From NCBI GenBank assembly GCA_964457755.1, contig CAYWGC010000029.1, positions 1-44,059 on the forward strand: 44,059 bases of DNA, written 5' to 3'. Positions 31,756 through 39,807 of this stretch are shown one piece after another; the first letter of the stretch is position 1, and each line of letters opens with the position of its first letter. The notes beneath the pieces are model-generated. The model was given only the letters and a program-made list of their open reading frames with translations, was not told the origin of the DNA and ran no database searches. A program made the translations under genes and the position numbers. The stretch comes from Tharpella sp964457755. Lineage in GTDB: Bacteria > Desulfobacterota > Anaeroferrophillalia > Anaeroferrophillales > Tharpellaceae.

Positions 31756-32961
31756 ATGAAAAATGATCGTGATGTCGTCATTGTCGCCATGGGACGGAGT
31801 GCAATTGGCGATTTTGGTGGGACTTTAAAAGATGTTCGGGCGCACCAGTTGGGCGCCCAGGTGATCAAAGGGGTTCTGCAAAAAGTGCCGGCATTCGACT
31901 TGTCGGTGTTGGATGATGTGATTCTGGGAGATTGCATTCAATGTCCGGATGAGGCCAATACGGCGCGGACCACGGCTTTAGCTGCGGGCATCCCGCATGA
32001 GGTCCCGGCGGTTACAATTCAGCGTCAGTGTTCCAGTGCTATGGAGGCGATGTCGCAAGCTGCCAATAAGATTCGCTTGGGCGATGCCGAACTTGTCCTG
32101 GCCGGTGGCGTGGAGTCGATGTCCAACGCTTTTTACTGTCTCCCGTCAGCCCGTTGGGGAGCCCGTTTACAGCATGGTCAGATGATGGATTCTATGTGGG
32201 AGTTACTCTATTCAGGTTCGGCTTTGCTCGATTCTCCGGGATTTATTATGGGGGAGACGGCGGAAAACCTGGCCCGAAAATATGATATTTCGCGTCAGGA
32301 ACAGGATCTCATTGCCGTCAGAAGTCATAATAATGCGGAAGCCGCTATTGCCCAAGGCAGATTTAAGGATGAGATCATTCCTATTACGATTGCCGGTCGT
32401 AAAGGGAAAATCGTAACTTTTGATACCGATGAACATGTTCGGCCGGGATTGAGCGATGATGATCTGAGTAAGTTGAAACCGATTTTTGCCAAAGATGGTT
32501 CGGTGACTGCAGGTAATGCCTCCGGTCTAAATGATGGGGCCGCCATTATTCTCTTGGCCAGTCGTGGCAAAGCTCAAGAGTTGGGTCTGCCGATTCTGGG
32601 ACGGGTGCACTCGTCCGCAGTCGCCGGCTGTGATCCTAAGCTTATGGGTTGGGGGCCGGTTCCCTCAACCTTGAAACTGCTCAAGAAAACTGGAGTCAAG
32701 CTGTCGGAGATCGAACTTGTCGAACTCAATGAGGCTTTCGCTGCGCAATATCTGGCCTGTGAGAAAGGTCTTGGCCTTAACCGCGAAATTACCAATGTTA
32801 ATGGCTCCGGCGTTGGTCTCGGACACCCGGTAGGTTGTACCGGTGCCCGGATTGTTATCTCATTGCTACAGGAGATGAAACGTCGTGATCTGAATCTGGG
32901 ACTGGCAACCCTATGTGTCGGTGGGGGCATGGGTATGTCAATGCTGATCGAAAACGAATAA
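31756..32961 (+). CDS. Thiolase (acetyl-CoA C-acyltransferase)
   Basis: The 401-residue thiolase has the acyl-accepting Cys in VTIQRQCSSAMEA near residue 93, GGVESMSNAFY near 116, NASGLNDGAAIILLA near 253 and ELNEAFAAQY near 320. The C-terminal catalytic segments are NVNGSGVGLGHPVGCTGARI (His) and ATLCVGGGMGMSMLIE (Cys). It cleaves 3-ketoacyl-CoA with CoA in beta-oxidation or runs in reverse as a condensation. No 3-hydroxyacyl-CoA dehydrogenase/hydratase gene is in the block, so those steps must be encoded elsewhere or replaced. The start follows TTTTAGGAGATAAATC. Confidence 0.95.
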   Translation: MKNDRDVVIVAMGRSAIGDFGGTLKDVRAHQLGAQVIKGVLQKVPAFDLSVLDDVILGDCIQCPDEANTARTTALAAGIPHEVPAVTIQRQCSSAMEAMSQAANKIRLGDAELVLAGGVESMSNAFYCLPSARWGARLQHGQMMDSMWELLYSGSALLDSPGFIMGETAENLARKYDISRQEQDLIAVRSHNNAEAAIAQGRFKDEIIPITIAGRKGKIVTFDTDEHVRPGLSDDDLSKLKPIFAKDGSVTAGNASGLNDGAAIILLASRGKAQELGLPILGRVHSSAVAGCDPKLMGWGPVPSTLKLLKKTGVKLSEIELVELNEAFAAQYLACEKGLGLNREITNVNGSGVGLGHPVGCTGARIVISLLQEMKRRDLNLGLATLCVGGGMGMSMLIENE

Positions 32962-32998
32962 TGGCGTTGTAAAAATTCCGATCTCCTGTGTTGTCGTG

Positions 32999-33048
32999 AT
33001 TTTTCAGACACTAGACATACTATTTGTATAGTCTCGCGCCTGAAAAAT
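32999..33048. repeat. Hairpin between thiolase and acyl-CoA dehydrogenase genes
   Basis: ATTTTTCAG (32999-33007) pairs perfectly with CTGAAAAAT (33040-33048). Between them is a second, weaker inverted repeat (TAGACATAC against GTATAGTCT). It lies in the 184-base gap between two co-directional genes, so it is a candidate attenuator or RNA-processing site. Confidence 0.45.
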
Positions 33049-33145
33049 TACAGACTCCTTGTATATCAAAATTTTTGCTAAGCCATTCCATTTCTTATTA
33101 AGAAGCCATCAATGATGATTTACACGAAATCTAAAGGAGATTAAA

Positions 33146-34291
33146 ATGGATTACAGATTGTCTGAAGAGATGAAACTTTTGCAGGATATGACCTATAAGT
33201 TTGCCAAGACTGAGATTGCTCCTTTTTCGGAAGAGTGCGACAAAGAGGAAAAGTATACGCCCGAGATCAATAAAAAAGCGGCAGAATTAGGACTTGTGGG
33301 GTCTTGGATACCGGAGGAGTATGGTGGGGCCGGTTTTGGGGTATTGGGTAATGCTATTGTCACTGAACAGCTCTCTCGAGTTGATATGGGAATCGGTTTA
33401 AATATTGTGGTTGCTCCGTTTGGTTGTGAGGCAATCCTGCATTCCGGTAGTGAGGAACAAAAACAAAAATACCTACCTCCGATCTGTCGTGGTGATGTGG
33501 TTGGAGCCGGGGCCTTTACTGAACCGAATGCCGGGACCGATGTCTCCGGCGTTGCTACCCGCGCCGTCAAAGATGACAGTGATTACATCATTAACGGCAG
33601 TAAAATGTTTATTACCAACGGCACGGTCTGCGGCTTCATGGTCGCCCTGGTGGTTACCAACCCTGAAGCAAAACGCAAGCACGATAGTTTTAGTATGGTG
33701 ATTATTCCGGCTGATCTGCCGGGGATTACCAGGACCAAAATTAAAGGTAAGATGGGGATTCGGGCCAGTGATACGGCAGAGTTGGCCTTTGAGGATGTGC
33801 GCGTGCCTCAGGAGAACCTGGTCGGAAAAGAGGGCCGGGGGTTTCATCAGGTAATGCACTTTTTTGACATGACCCGGATCATGGTTGCGGCCCAGGGTGT
33901 CGGTCTGGCCCAGGGTTGTCTTGATGAGGCTTTGCGCTATGCCAAAGAACGTTCCGCTTTTGGCACGCCAATCGGCAATTTTCAGTTGACCCAGGCAAAA
34001 TTTACTGAGATGGCAATCCGTATTGAAGCGGCCCGTAATCTGGTTTATAAATCCGCCTGGCTTTATGACAACGGGACACCCGATTTCACGCTGGCCGCCA
34101 TGGCCAAGTATTTTTGTGGCCAGACCGCGGTATATTGTGCCAATGCTGCCCTCGAAATCCATGGTGGCTATGGCTATATCGAAGAATACAAGGTCCAGAA
34201 ATTCTATCGTGATGCCAAGATTCTTGAGCTCTATGAGGGAACTAAAGAAGCTGAAATTATGACCATCGGCAAAACCTTGATGGCAAAGTAA
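33146..34291 (+). CDS. Acyl-CoA dehydrogenase (short/medium-chain type)
   Basis: The 381-residue protein has standard ACAD length and motifs: GAGAFTEPNAGTDVSGV near residue 117, INGSKMFITNG near 149, the FAD-contacting RSAFGTPIGNFQLTQAKF near 270, and ALEIHGGYGYIEEYKVQKFYRDAKILELYEGTKEAEIM near 333-370. The Glu of YEGT is the usual catalytic base. It makes the 2,3 double bond of an acyl-CoA and passes electrons to an electron transfer flavoprotein; the only ETF genes in the window are at 12404-14244. ATG 33146 follows AAAGGAG. It resembles butyryl/glutaryl-CoA type enzymes in length, but the substrate is not resolved. Confidence 0.94.
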   Translation: MDYRLSEEMKLLQDMTYKFAKTEIAPFSEECDKEEKYTPEINKKAAELGLVGSWIPEEYGGAGFGVLGNAIVTEQLSRVDMGIGLNIVVAPFGCEAILHSGSEEQKQKYLPPICRGDVVGAGAFTEPNAGTDVSGVATRAVKDDSDYIINGSKMFITNGTVCGFMVALVVTNPEAKRKHDSFSMVIIPADLPGITRTKIKGKMGIRASDTAELAFEDVRVPQENLVGKEGRGFHQVMHFFDMTRIMVAAQGVGLAQGCLDEALRYAKERSAFGTPIGNFQLTQAKFTEMAIRIEAARNLVYKSAWLYDNGTPDFTLAAMAKYFCGQTAVYCANAALEIHGGYGYIEEYKVQKFYRDAKILELYEGTKEAEIMTIGKTLMAK

Positions 34292-34364
34292 CAACTCCAC
34301 CTGCTTCGTTCCCCTGCGCCCTGAGCGCAGCGAAGAAGTGCCCTTGGGGTGCGCCCTTCGTCAC

Positions 34365-34389
34365 TGAGGCGTACTGTATGTACGCCTCA
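34365..34389. repeat. Perfect 10-bp stem hairpin (REP-like)
   Basis: TGAGGCGTAC (34365-34374) pairs perfectly with GTACGCCTCA (34380-34389) around TGTAT. The surrounding bases (34310-34420) are GC-rich, contain further short repeats such as GCGCCCT/GGGCGC, and do not look like coding sequence. It is probably a dispersed palindromic element inserted between two operon genes. Confidence 0.5.
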
Positions 34390-34457
34390 ATCCTCAGGTC
34401 TTGGGCGCCTCGCATCTGAAGCTTTTACTTTACCATTGGCAAAATTCAGGAGAAGTA

Positions 34458-36458
34458 ATGAAGGATCTTTTGTTTGAACCTATTACCATAAACCAGCTTG
34501 AGATAAAAAACCGAATCTATCTGCCGGCCATGCACCTTGGTATGGCGGTTAATTTTGAAGTTACAGACCAAATTTTGAACTTTTATGCCCCGCGGGCGGC
34601 TGGTGGGGTCGGTATGGTTTGTGTGGGGTTTGCCACCGTCGACGAACTTTCCGGCAGCCCTATGAATATCGGTGCCCACAGAGATAGTTTTATTCCCGGG
34701 CTGACCCGTCTGGCGGAGACCATTAAAAAAAATGGGGCTAAAAGTGCGGTGCAGATCAATCACGCCGGGCGCTACAATCCTTCATTTTTCTTAAACGGAA
34801 AATCTCCGGTGGCCCCTTCAGCCATAGCTTCACGGTTGACGCATGAAACGCCGCAGGAGTTGACCTTTGATGAAATTAAAACGACAATTAACGCTTTTGC
34901 CCAAGCGGCCTTACGCGTCAAAACCGCTGGTTTTGACGCAGTTGAAGTGCTTTCCGGTACTGGTTATCTGATCTCAGAGTTTTTATCGCCATTGACCAAC
35001 CAGCGTAGCGATACCTATGGGGGTAACTTTGAAAATCGAATGCGTTTCGGGCTCGAAGTTATGGCTGCTGTTCGCGCTGCCGTGGGCTCTGATTATCCCT
35101 TGATTGTCAGGATGAACGGCAATGATTTTATGCCGGGTGGTAATAGTCGTCAGGAGTTGCTTGAATATGCCCAGGCTCTGGCTCAGGGCCCGGCTGATGC
35201 GTTATGTATAAATGTGGGCTGGCACGAAGCCCGGGTGCCCCAGATTGTGACTTGTGTCCCCCCTGGGGCTTTCTCTTACCTCTCTCGGAGTATTAAGGAA
35301 AAGGTTGATATTCCGGTAATCGCCAGCCATCGGATTAATGATCCTGAAACCGCCCGAGAGCTGCTGGCTAATGGTATGTGCGATATGGTGGCGATGGGTC
35401 GGAGTCTGATTACTGATCCCATGCTTCCTGAAAAAGCCAGGCAGGGGCGGGAAAAACAGATTCTTCACTGTATTGGTTGTGCCCAGGGTTGTTTTGATAA
35501 TTTGTTTAAGGTCAAGCATGTCGAGTGTCTCTGTAATCCTGTGGCTGGCTATGAAGGACAAAAAAACTTAGAGAAAACGAAAAATCCTAAAAAGGTGATG
35601 GTGGTCGGTGGTGGCCCCGCCGGGATGAGTGCCGCTTTGGCGGCAGCATTAAAAGGCCATGTGGTTACCCTTTATGAACAATCCGGTCGTTTGGGTGGTC
35701 AACTCTATCTGGCCGCTGCACCTCCGGGCCGGGAGGAATTTTCCCGCCTCACGAAAGATCTTGAAGAACAGTTGCTTGTTAACAAAATCCCGGTGCTTTT
35801 TAAGCAAACGGTTAATAGCAAGGTTATCGTATCCGCAAAGCCGGATGTCGTGATTGTGGCAACCGGGGCCAAAGCTGTGACACCGCCCATACCCGGTATC
35901 GGTCTGCCTCATGTCGTGCAGGCCTGGGATGTGCTTGAAGGCAAGGTTGCAACCGGAACCCGGGTGGCGATTATCGGCGGCGGTGCCGTCGGTGTCGAGA
36001 CGGCTCTGTTTCTGGCAGAAAAGGGCACTTTGTCCGCCGAAACGGTTAAGTTTCTGCTCGTTAACCAAGCCGAAACCCCGGAAGCACTTTATGAGATGGC
36101 GACCAAAGGCAGTAAAAAAGTAGTGCTCGTTGAAATGCTCGATAAAGTTGGCAAAGATATCGGTAAATCGACTCGCTGGGGCATGATGCAGGAGCTCTCC
36201 CGGGCCGGCATCAAATCTGTGACTGAACACACTGTAACCGAAATCACGCCTACCGGCTTGAATATGGAAAAAGCTGGAGAAAGTCTGAAAATTGAGGCTG
36301 ATACTGTCGTGATTGCGGCTGGATCAATCTCTGTCAACCCTCTGGAAAGTATTCTTGAAGAGCTGCAGGTTCCCTTTAAAGTAATTGGTGATGCTAAAAA
36401 AGTGGCTCTCGCATTTGATGCGGTGCATCAGGGTTATGCGGTGGGATTATCTCTTTAG
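34458..36458 (+). CDS. 2,4-dienoyl-CoA reductase-like NADH:flavin oxidoreductase
   Basis: The 666-residue protein has the FadH architecture. An FMN-binding TIM barrel at about 1-340 includes RIYLPAMHLGM, VQINHAGRY near 98, GFDAVEVLSGTGYLISEFLSPLTNQRSDTYGG near 158-190 and VAMGRSLITDP. A 4Fe-4S site (HCIGCAQGC then CLCNP, residues ~337-362) follows, and then FAD/NAD(P) domains (VMVVGGGPAGMSAALAAA near 380; VAIIGGGAVGVETALFLAEKG near 503). Relatives reduce 2,4-dienoyl-CoA, enoates or enals. ATG 34458 is chosen over an open upstream stretch because it follows CAGGAGAAGTA and starts the barrel directly. It ends the plus-strand catabolic block and may handle unsaturated acyl intermediates. Confidence 0.92.
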   Translation: MKDLLFEPITINQLEIKNRIYLPAMHLGMAVNFEVTDQILNFYAPRAAGGVGMVCVGFATVDELSGSPMNIGAHRDSFIPGLTRLAETIKKNGAKSAVQINHAGRYNPSFFLNGKSPVAPSAIASRLTHETPQELTFDEIKTTINAFAQAALRVKTAGFDAVEVLSGTGYLISEFLSPLTNQRSDTYGGNFENRMRFGLEVMAAVRAAVGSDYPLIVRMNGNDFMPGGNSRQELLEYAQALAQGPADALCINVGWHEARVPQIVTCVPPGAFSYLSRSIKEKVDIPVIASHRINDPETARELLANGMCDMVAMGRSLITDPMLPEKARQGREKQILHCIGCAQGCFDNLFKVKHVECLCNPVAGYEGQKNLEKTKNPKKVMVVGGGPAGMSAALAAALKGHVVTLYEQSGRLGGQLYLAAAPPGREEFSRLTKDLEEQLLVNKIPVLFKQTVNSKVIVSAKPDVVIVATGAKAVTPPIPGIGLPHVVQAWDVLEGKVATGTRVAIIGGGAVGVETALFLAEKGTLSAETVKFLLVNQAETPEALYEMATKGSKKVVLVEMLDKVGKDIGKSTRWGMMQELSRAGIKSVTEHTVTEITPTGLNMEKAGESLKIEADTVVIAAGSISVNPLESILEELQVPFKVIGDAKKVALAFDAVHQGYAVGLSL

Positions 36459-36538
36459 TTTAGGGACTGTCCGTGGGGTTGTGAGTCTGATTGGCTAATG
36501 TGTAGGGTGGGTTGATTTTTATCACCCCGTGTATTTAT

Positions 36539-36570
36539 GAGGGCAGAGCTGTAGAGCTCTGCCCTCTTTT
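36539..36570. terminator. Strong terminator between the dienoyl reductase and fdhD-like genes
   Basis: GAGGGCAGAGCT (36539-36550) pairs perfectly with AGCTCTGCCCTC (36555-36566) around GTAG and is followed by TTTT. It ends the plus-strand operon. The fdhD-like gene ends convergently at 36582. Confidence 0.88.
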
Positions 36571-36581
36571 GAGATCAGTCT

Positions 36582-37355
36582 TCAAAGAGTTCCGCAGAAG
36601 AGGGTGATGTCAGGTCTCTGGAGTGAGCCGACGTAGGTGATCCCGGCCTGTTTTAGGATCCTGACGGCACTGGCGGTCGGAGCTGAGATCGAGAGCACCA
36701 GAGGGAATCCGGCCCGGGCAATTTTTACAGCCATTTCCAGGTTGATACGGCCGCTGAAGAGGGCGGCTAAAGATCCCATCTCAATTTTATTGCAGACGCA
36801 GTAACCAACAATTTTATCCAGCGCATTGGCCCGGCCGACATCCTCTTCGCAGTGAAGAATTTTGCCATCTTTGTTGACCAGGGCAACGGCATGGGCTCCG
36901 GCCGTGGTGGTGTAGAGTTGCTGATGCTGGCGCATCGCTTCGGGCAGGGGGGAGATTAGTTTAGGGGCCATAAAAAAGGGTTTTGGCTGAGAGTTTTCGA
37001 TCTGCGGTGCAATAATGGTCCAGATCGTCGCCGCGGTCAGTTGGCTGATGGCAGAGATCGGTTTGTTGATGGTCAAGCGCACAGAATCTGTCGCCATCGG
37101 TGAGAGGTTGTCATTCGCAGCCGTAACCAGACGTTGGGCCGAAATCTCGGCATGCTGGTTGATCAGGCCCTGGTAGTAAAGAAAACCGACAGCCAGTAAA
37201 AATTCGTTCCCGGGAGTCCGGTGCAGGGTCGTCAAGTGCTCCCCATTTATCCAGATCTGGAGAGGGACCTCAGAGATCAAAGGGCATTCAGTGCGCTGCC
37301 ACTGGTTTGAATCACGATCGTAAACGAAGGTTGAAACTATGCTGCTCTTAACCAT
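36582..37355 (-). CDS. FdhD-like protein lacking the sulfur-transfer Cys motif
   Basis: FdhD transfers sulfur to the Mo/W-bis-MGD cofactor of formate dehydrogenase. This 257-residue protein has the family frame: SEVPLQIWINGE near residue 29, TPGNEFLLAVGFLYYQGLI, AGAHAVALVNKDGKILHCEEDVGRANALDKIVG near 150-182, and SGRINLEMAVKIARAGFPLVLSISAPTASAV. The CGxCG motif, expected in the 95-125 interval, is absent; that stretch reads AISQLTAATIWTIIAPQIENS. Several usual residues are also changed (GGxHxAA to GAHAVA, DVGRHNA to DVGRANA). It may bind the cofactor without transferring sulfur, or serve another W enzyme. ATG 37355 follows TTGGGAG; a TTG at 37382 is an alternative. Confidence 0.85.
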   Translation of the reverse strand: MVKSSIVSTFVYDRDSNQWQRTECPLISEVPLQIWINGEHLTTLHRTPGNEFLLAVGFLYYQGLINQHAEISAQRLVTAANDNLSPMATDSVRLTINKPISAISQLTAATIWTIIAPQIENSQPKPFFMAPKLISPLPEAMRQHQQLYTTTAGAHAVALVNKDGKILHCEEDVGRANALDKIVGYCVCNKIEMGSLAALFSGRINLEMAVKIARAGFPLVLSISAPTASAVRILKQAGITYVGSLQRPDITLFCGTL

Positions 37356-37481
37356 TGTATAGTACTCCCAATTGAAAAACAATTTTCTAGCAATACCTTA
37401 AATTGCCCAGTATCGTCAACCGTAAATAGCACTTTTGACACGGCAAATTTTTGCTTAGATCAATCTTATTTGTCAAGTTAA

Positions 37482-37625
37482 AAAGGTTTTTTTCGTGAGC
37501 AGATTTTTACGCAATCTGTAGCCGGGGCAACCTACGTCAGCTATAGCTCGGATCAAAGTGTTGTCGGCTTTTTCCTCAATGGTTCCAGTGACAACTCCAT
37601 GCTTGATGGGTCACAGGATTTATAG
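37482..37625 (+). pseudogene. Possible C-terminal remnant of an exported protein
   Basis: In the 469 bases between the fdhD-like and HD-GYP genes, a frame open from 37482 to TAG at 37623-37625 encodes 47 residues (IFTQSVAGATYVSYSSDQ, then SVVGFFLNGSSDNSMLDG). The composition looks like the end of a secreted or cell-surface protein, but there is no start codon context or upstream continuation. The remainder of the interval (37626-37824) shows a GCCTACTG...CAATAGGC inverted repeat and AT-rich sequence, with no clear promoter. Confidence 0.3.
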
Positions 37626-37824
37626 TCAGCGCAATTGCCTACTGTTTTTTTGCAATAGGCGTCTCCACTGGGGTGTTTATTTTTGTGTTCTATTGCAGGG
37701 TAAACACTGTTTTCTTCCTTGACAGAGATCAGCTCAAGTTGTAAAGCTAAGGGTTTAATACTGATTGAGATTAAGATTTAACGGTAGATTGAAAAGTTTT
37801 TTTCACCAAAATAAGTGGTTCAAT

Positions 37825-39584
37825 ATGGAAGAGAGCTGGTTAAACAGTAGTATGAGTATTCTGGTTGTTGATGATGACCCCGGAATTGTCGATATCTTAG
37901 TGGATTTTCTCCGAGAGCTTGATTATCGAGTCGAATGTGCTAGCAATGGAGTTGAAGCTTTAGCTCTGCTGGCGGTTAAGGATTTCGATTTGATGTTGAC
38001 TGATATCAATATGCCGGTGATGGGCGGCATGGAGTTAATTAAGCGCACCAAAGCTCAGGAAAAATGTCCTGTAATTATTGTTATTACTGCCTACTCTTCT
38101 GTGCAGTCAGCCGTCGAATCTGTTAAATTCGGGGTTTATGATTATATTGCCAAACCCTTTAACCTTGAAAATGTCAGCAATGTTGTTGAAAGGGCTCTCG
38201 AAAAACAGTTTTTGCAACATGAAAATGTAAATTTAAAAGAGATGATGGCTCTCTATCGAGCCAGTGAATCAATCAGTTCGCAGTTTGGTCTTGATCAAGT
38301 TGTCAAAGTATTGTTTGACTCGGCTGCATCTTTTACCAAAGCTGATTTTATGGCTCTTTACCTCGATGATGCACGCAATGGTGAGAAAGCTGATTTTAAG
38401 CTCTGGCAGCGCCAGCTATTTTGTTGGTTACCAAAAACTGAGAGATATCTTCTTAGTTTTTTACCAAAGAAACTATCGTCTGCCTTTGCTGAAAAGTATT
38501 TCACCAATTACAGCAGCAAACTTTTTAAGGTTGATGATCCATTGGTGTCGTCAATTTTTAAGGGCTTGCAAAAGCCGGCTCATTTTAGCTCAATGATGGC
38601 TTTTTCTTTGAAAGAGCGCAACCGTTTGGTGGGTGTTCTGATTCTTGTCTCTTTTAATCGGGAGGTGATTTTTTCTGATAAGCTGCGACGATCTTTCTAT
38701 ATGTTGGTCTCAAAGGCGGCTGCCGCCATTGAAAACACTTATCTTTATGATAACTTGCAAAGACAATATGTTGAGACTGTAGAAAGCTTTGCTCTGGCCC
38801 TGGAGGCCAAGGACTCCTATACGCACGGGCACTCGCACCAGGTCTCTCTTTNNNNNNNNNNNNNNNNNNNNNNNNNNNNNNNNNNNNNNNNNNNNNNNNN
38901 NNNNNNNNNNNNNNNNNNNNNNNNNNNNNNNNNNNNNNNNNNNNNNNNNNNGCCCTGGAGGCCAAGGACTCCTATACGCACGGGCACTCGCACCAGGTCT
39001 CTCTTTATGCATCTTTAATAGCCCGTCACCTCAAGTTCACTGCAGATGAGCTTGCAGCCTTGCAACAGGCAGCGATTTTGCACGATATTGGTAAAATTGG
39101 GATTTCGGAAACAATTCTTAATTTCCCCAGGAAGTTGACCGAAAGTGAGTTTTCTCAAGTCCGGGAACATCCTTGTAAGGGACGTGATATACTGGCGCCA
39201 ATTAGTTCTTTGACGACGGTTGCGGCGGTTGTCTATCATCATCATGAACATTGGGATGGTAAAGGTTATCCCGATGGTTTAAAGGGGCAAGCTATCCCTT
39301 TGATGGCTTGTGTCGTTGGAATTGCTGATGCTTTTGATGCTATGACTTCACAACGTCCTTATCGTGCTCCTGCCACTCTGGAGATGGCTTTTGCCGAGTT
39401 GCAGAAGGAGGCGGGAAGGCAGTTTGATCCTGATTTGGTGAAACTTTTTATTTCACAGAAAGGTGAAATTGAGAGATTGATGGCCAGTCGGTTGGAAAAT
39501 GATACTTCCCTTTTGAGGAGAAAAACTGACCAGCGTCTAGCATCTCAGCTTCAGCTTAGGTTGGCTCGAGAGGCCGTAGCTTGA
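37825..39584 (+). CDS. Response regulator with GAF and HD-GYP domains, interrupted by an N gap
   Basis: The parts before and after the gap form one protein. A receiver domain at about 9-125 (ILVVDDDPGIVDIL, phospho-acceptor Asp in LTDINMP, KPF switch Lys) is followed by a GAF-like region at about 150-310. The HD-GYP domain then has HGHSHQVSLYASLIARHL, AAILHDIGKIGI, HHHEHWDGKGYPDGLKG and DAFDAMTSQRPYR. Collapsing the duplicated 55 bases plus 100 N restores one frame of about 534 residues. HD-GYP domains hydrolyse cyclic di-GMP, and all metal-site motifs are visible. ATG 37825 is a reasonable start; TTG 37765 and ATG 37852 are alternatives. No sensor kinase is adjacent. Its stop overlaps the MoaD-like gene. 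Confidence 0.9.
38797..39006. repeat. Exact 55-bp duplication flanking a 100-N gap (assembly join)
   Basis: Bases 38797-38851 and 38952-39006 are identical for 55 bases (beginning GCCCTGGAGGCC), and 38852-38951 is exactly 100 N. Removing one copy and the N run makes the HD-GYP reading frame continuous with normal motif spacing. This is the signature of two contigs overlapping by a k-mer and joined by a scaffolder with a default gap, not a biological repeat. Confidence 0.95.
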
Positions 39585-39805
39585 AGGTGACAATAAAGCT
39601 TTTTGCCAGTTTCCGCCAAGGGCGCTTTATTGTTAAGGAGTGTGAATACGAAGGTAAGATTTCAATCTTGCAGGTTTTGCATGAGTTTGCTATTCCCCTG
39701 GTTGGGGTCGGTGTTCTTCTTTGTAACGGGCGTCACGTTGACTTTGATTGTGAACTTGTTGAAGATGATGTTTGTTCAATTTTCCCCAAAGTTGGAGGAG
39801 GTTGA
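39581..39805 (+). CDS. MoaD/ThiS-family ubiquitin-like sulfur carrier
   Basis: The 74-residue protein has the beta-grasp pattern (MKVTIKLFASFRQG, GVGVLLCNGRHVDFDCELVEDDVCSIFPKVGGG) and ends in Gly-Gly. That terminus is adenylated and then thiocarboxylated in molybdopterin, tungstopterin or thiamin synthesis. The next gene is an E1-like activating enzyme two bases downstream, its expected partner. TTG 39581 overlaps the HD-GYP stop. Such carrier/E1 pairs commonly accompany AOR-type tungsten enzymes, which fits the AOR fusion in this window; a MoaD role is therefore more likely than ThiS (inference). Confidence 0.88.
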   Translation: MKVTIKLFASFRQGRFIVKECEYEGKISILQVLHEFAIPLVGVGVLLCNGRHVDFDCELVEDDVCSIFPKVGGG

Positions 39806-39807
39806 CA

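Noticed and set aside
34292..34457. Upstream coding start for the dienoyl-CoA reductase-like gene
   Set aside because: The open stretch from 34401 is repeat-derived and lacks a ribosome binding site; ATG 34458 has one and starts the barrel directly.
38797..39006. A biological tandem repeat in the HD-GYP gene
   Set aside because: Exact identity over 55 bases around exactly 100 N, with frame restored by collapsing it, points to a scaffolding artefact.
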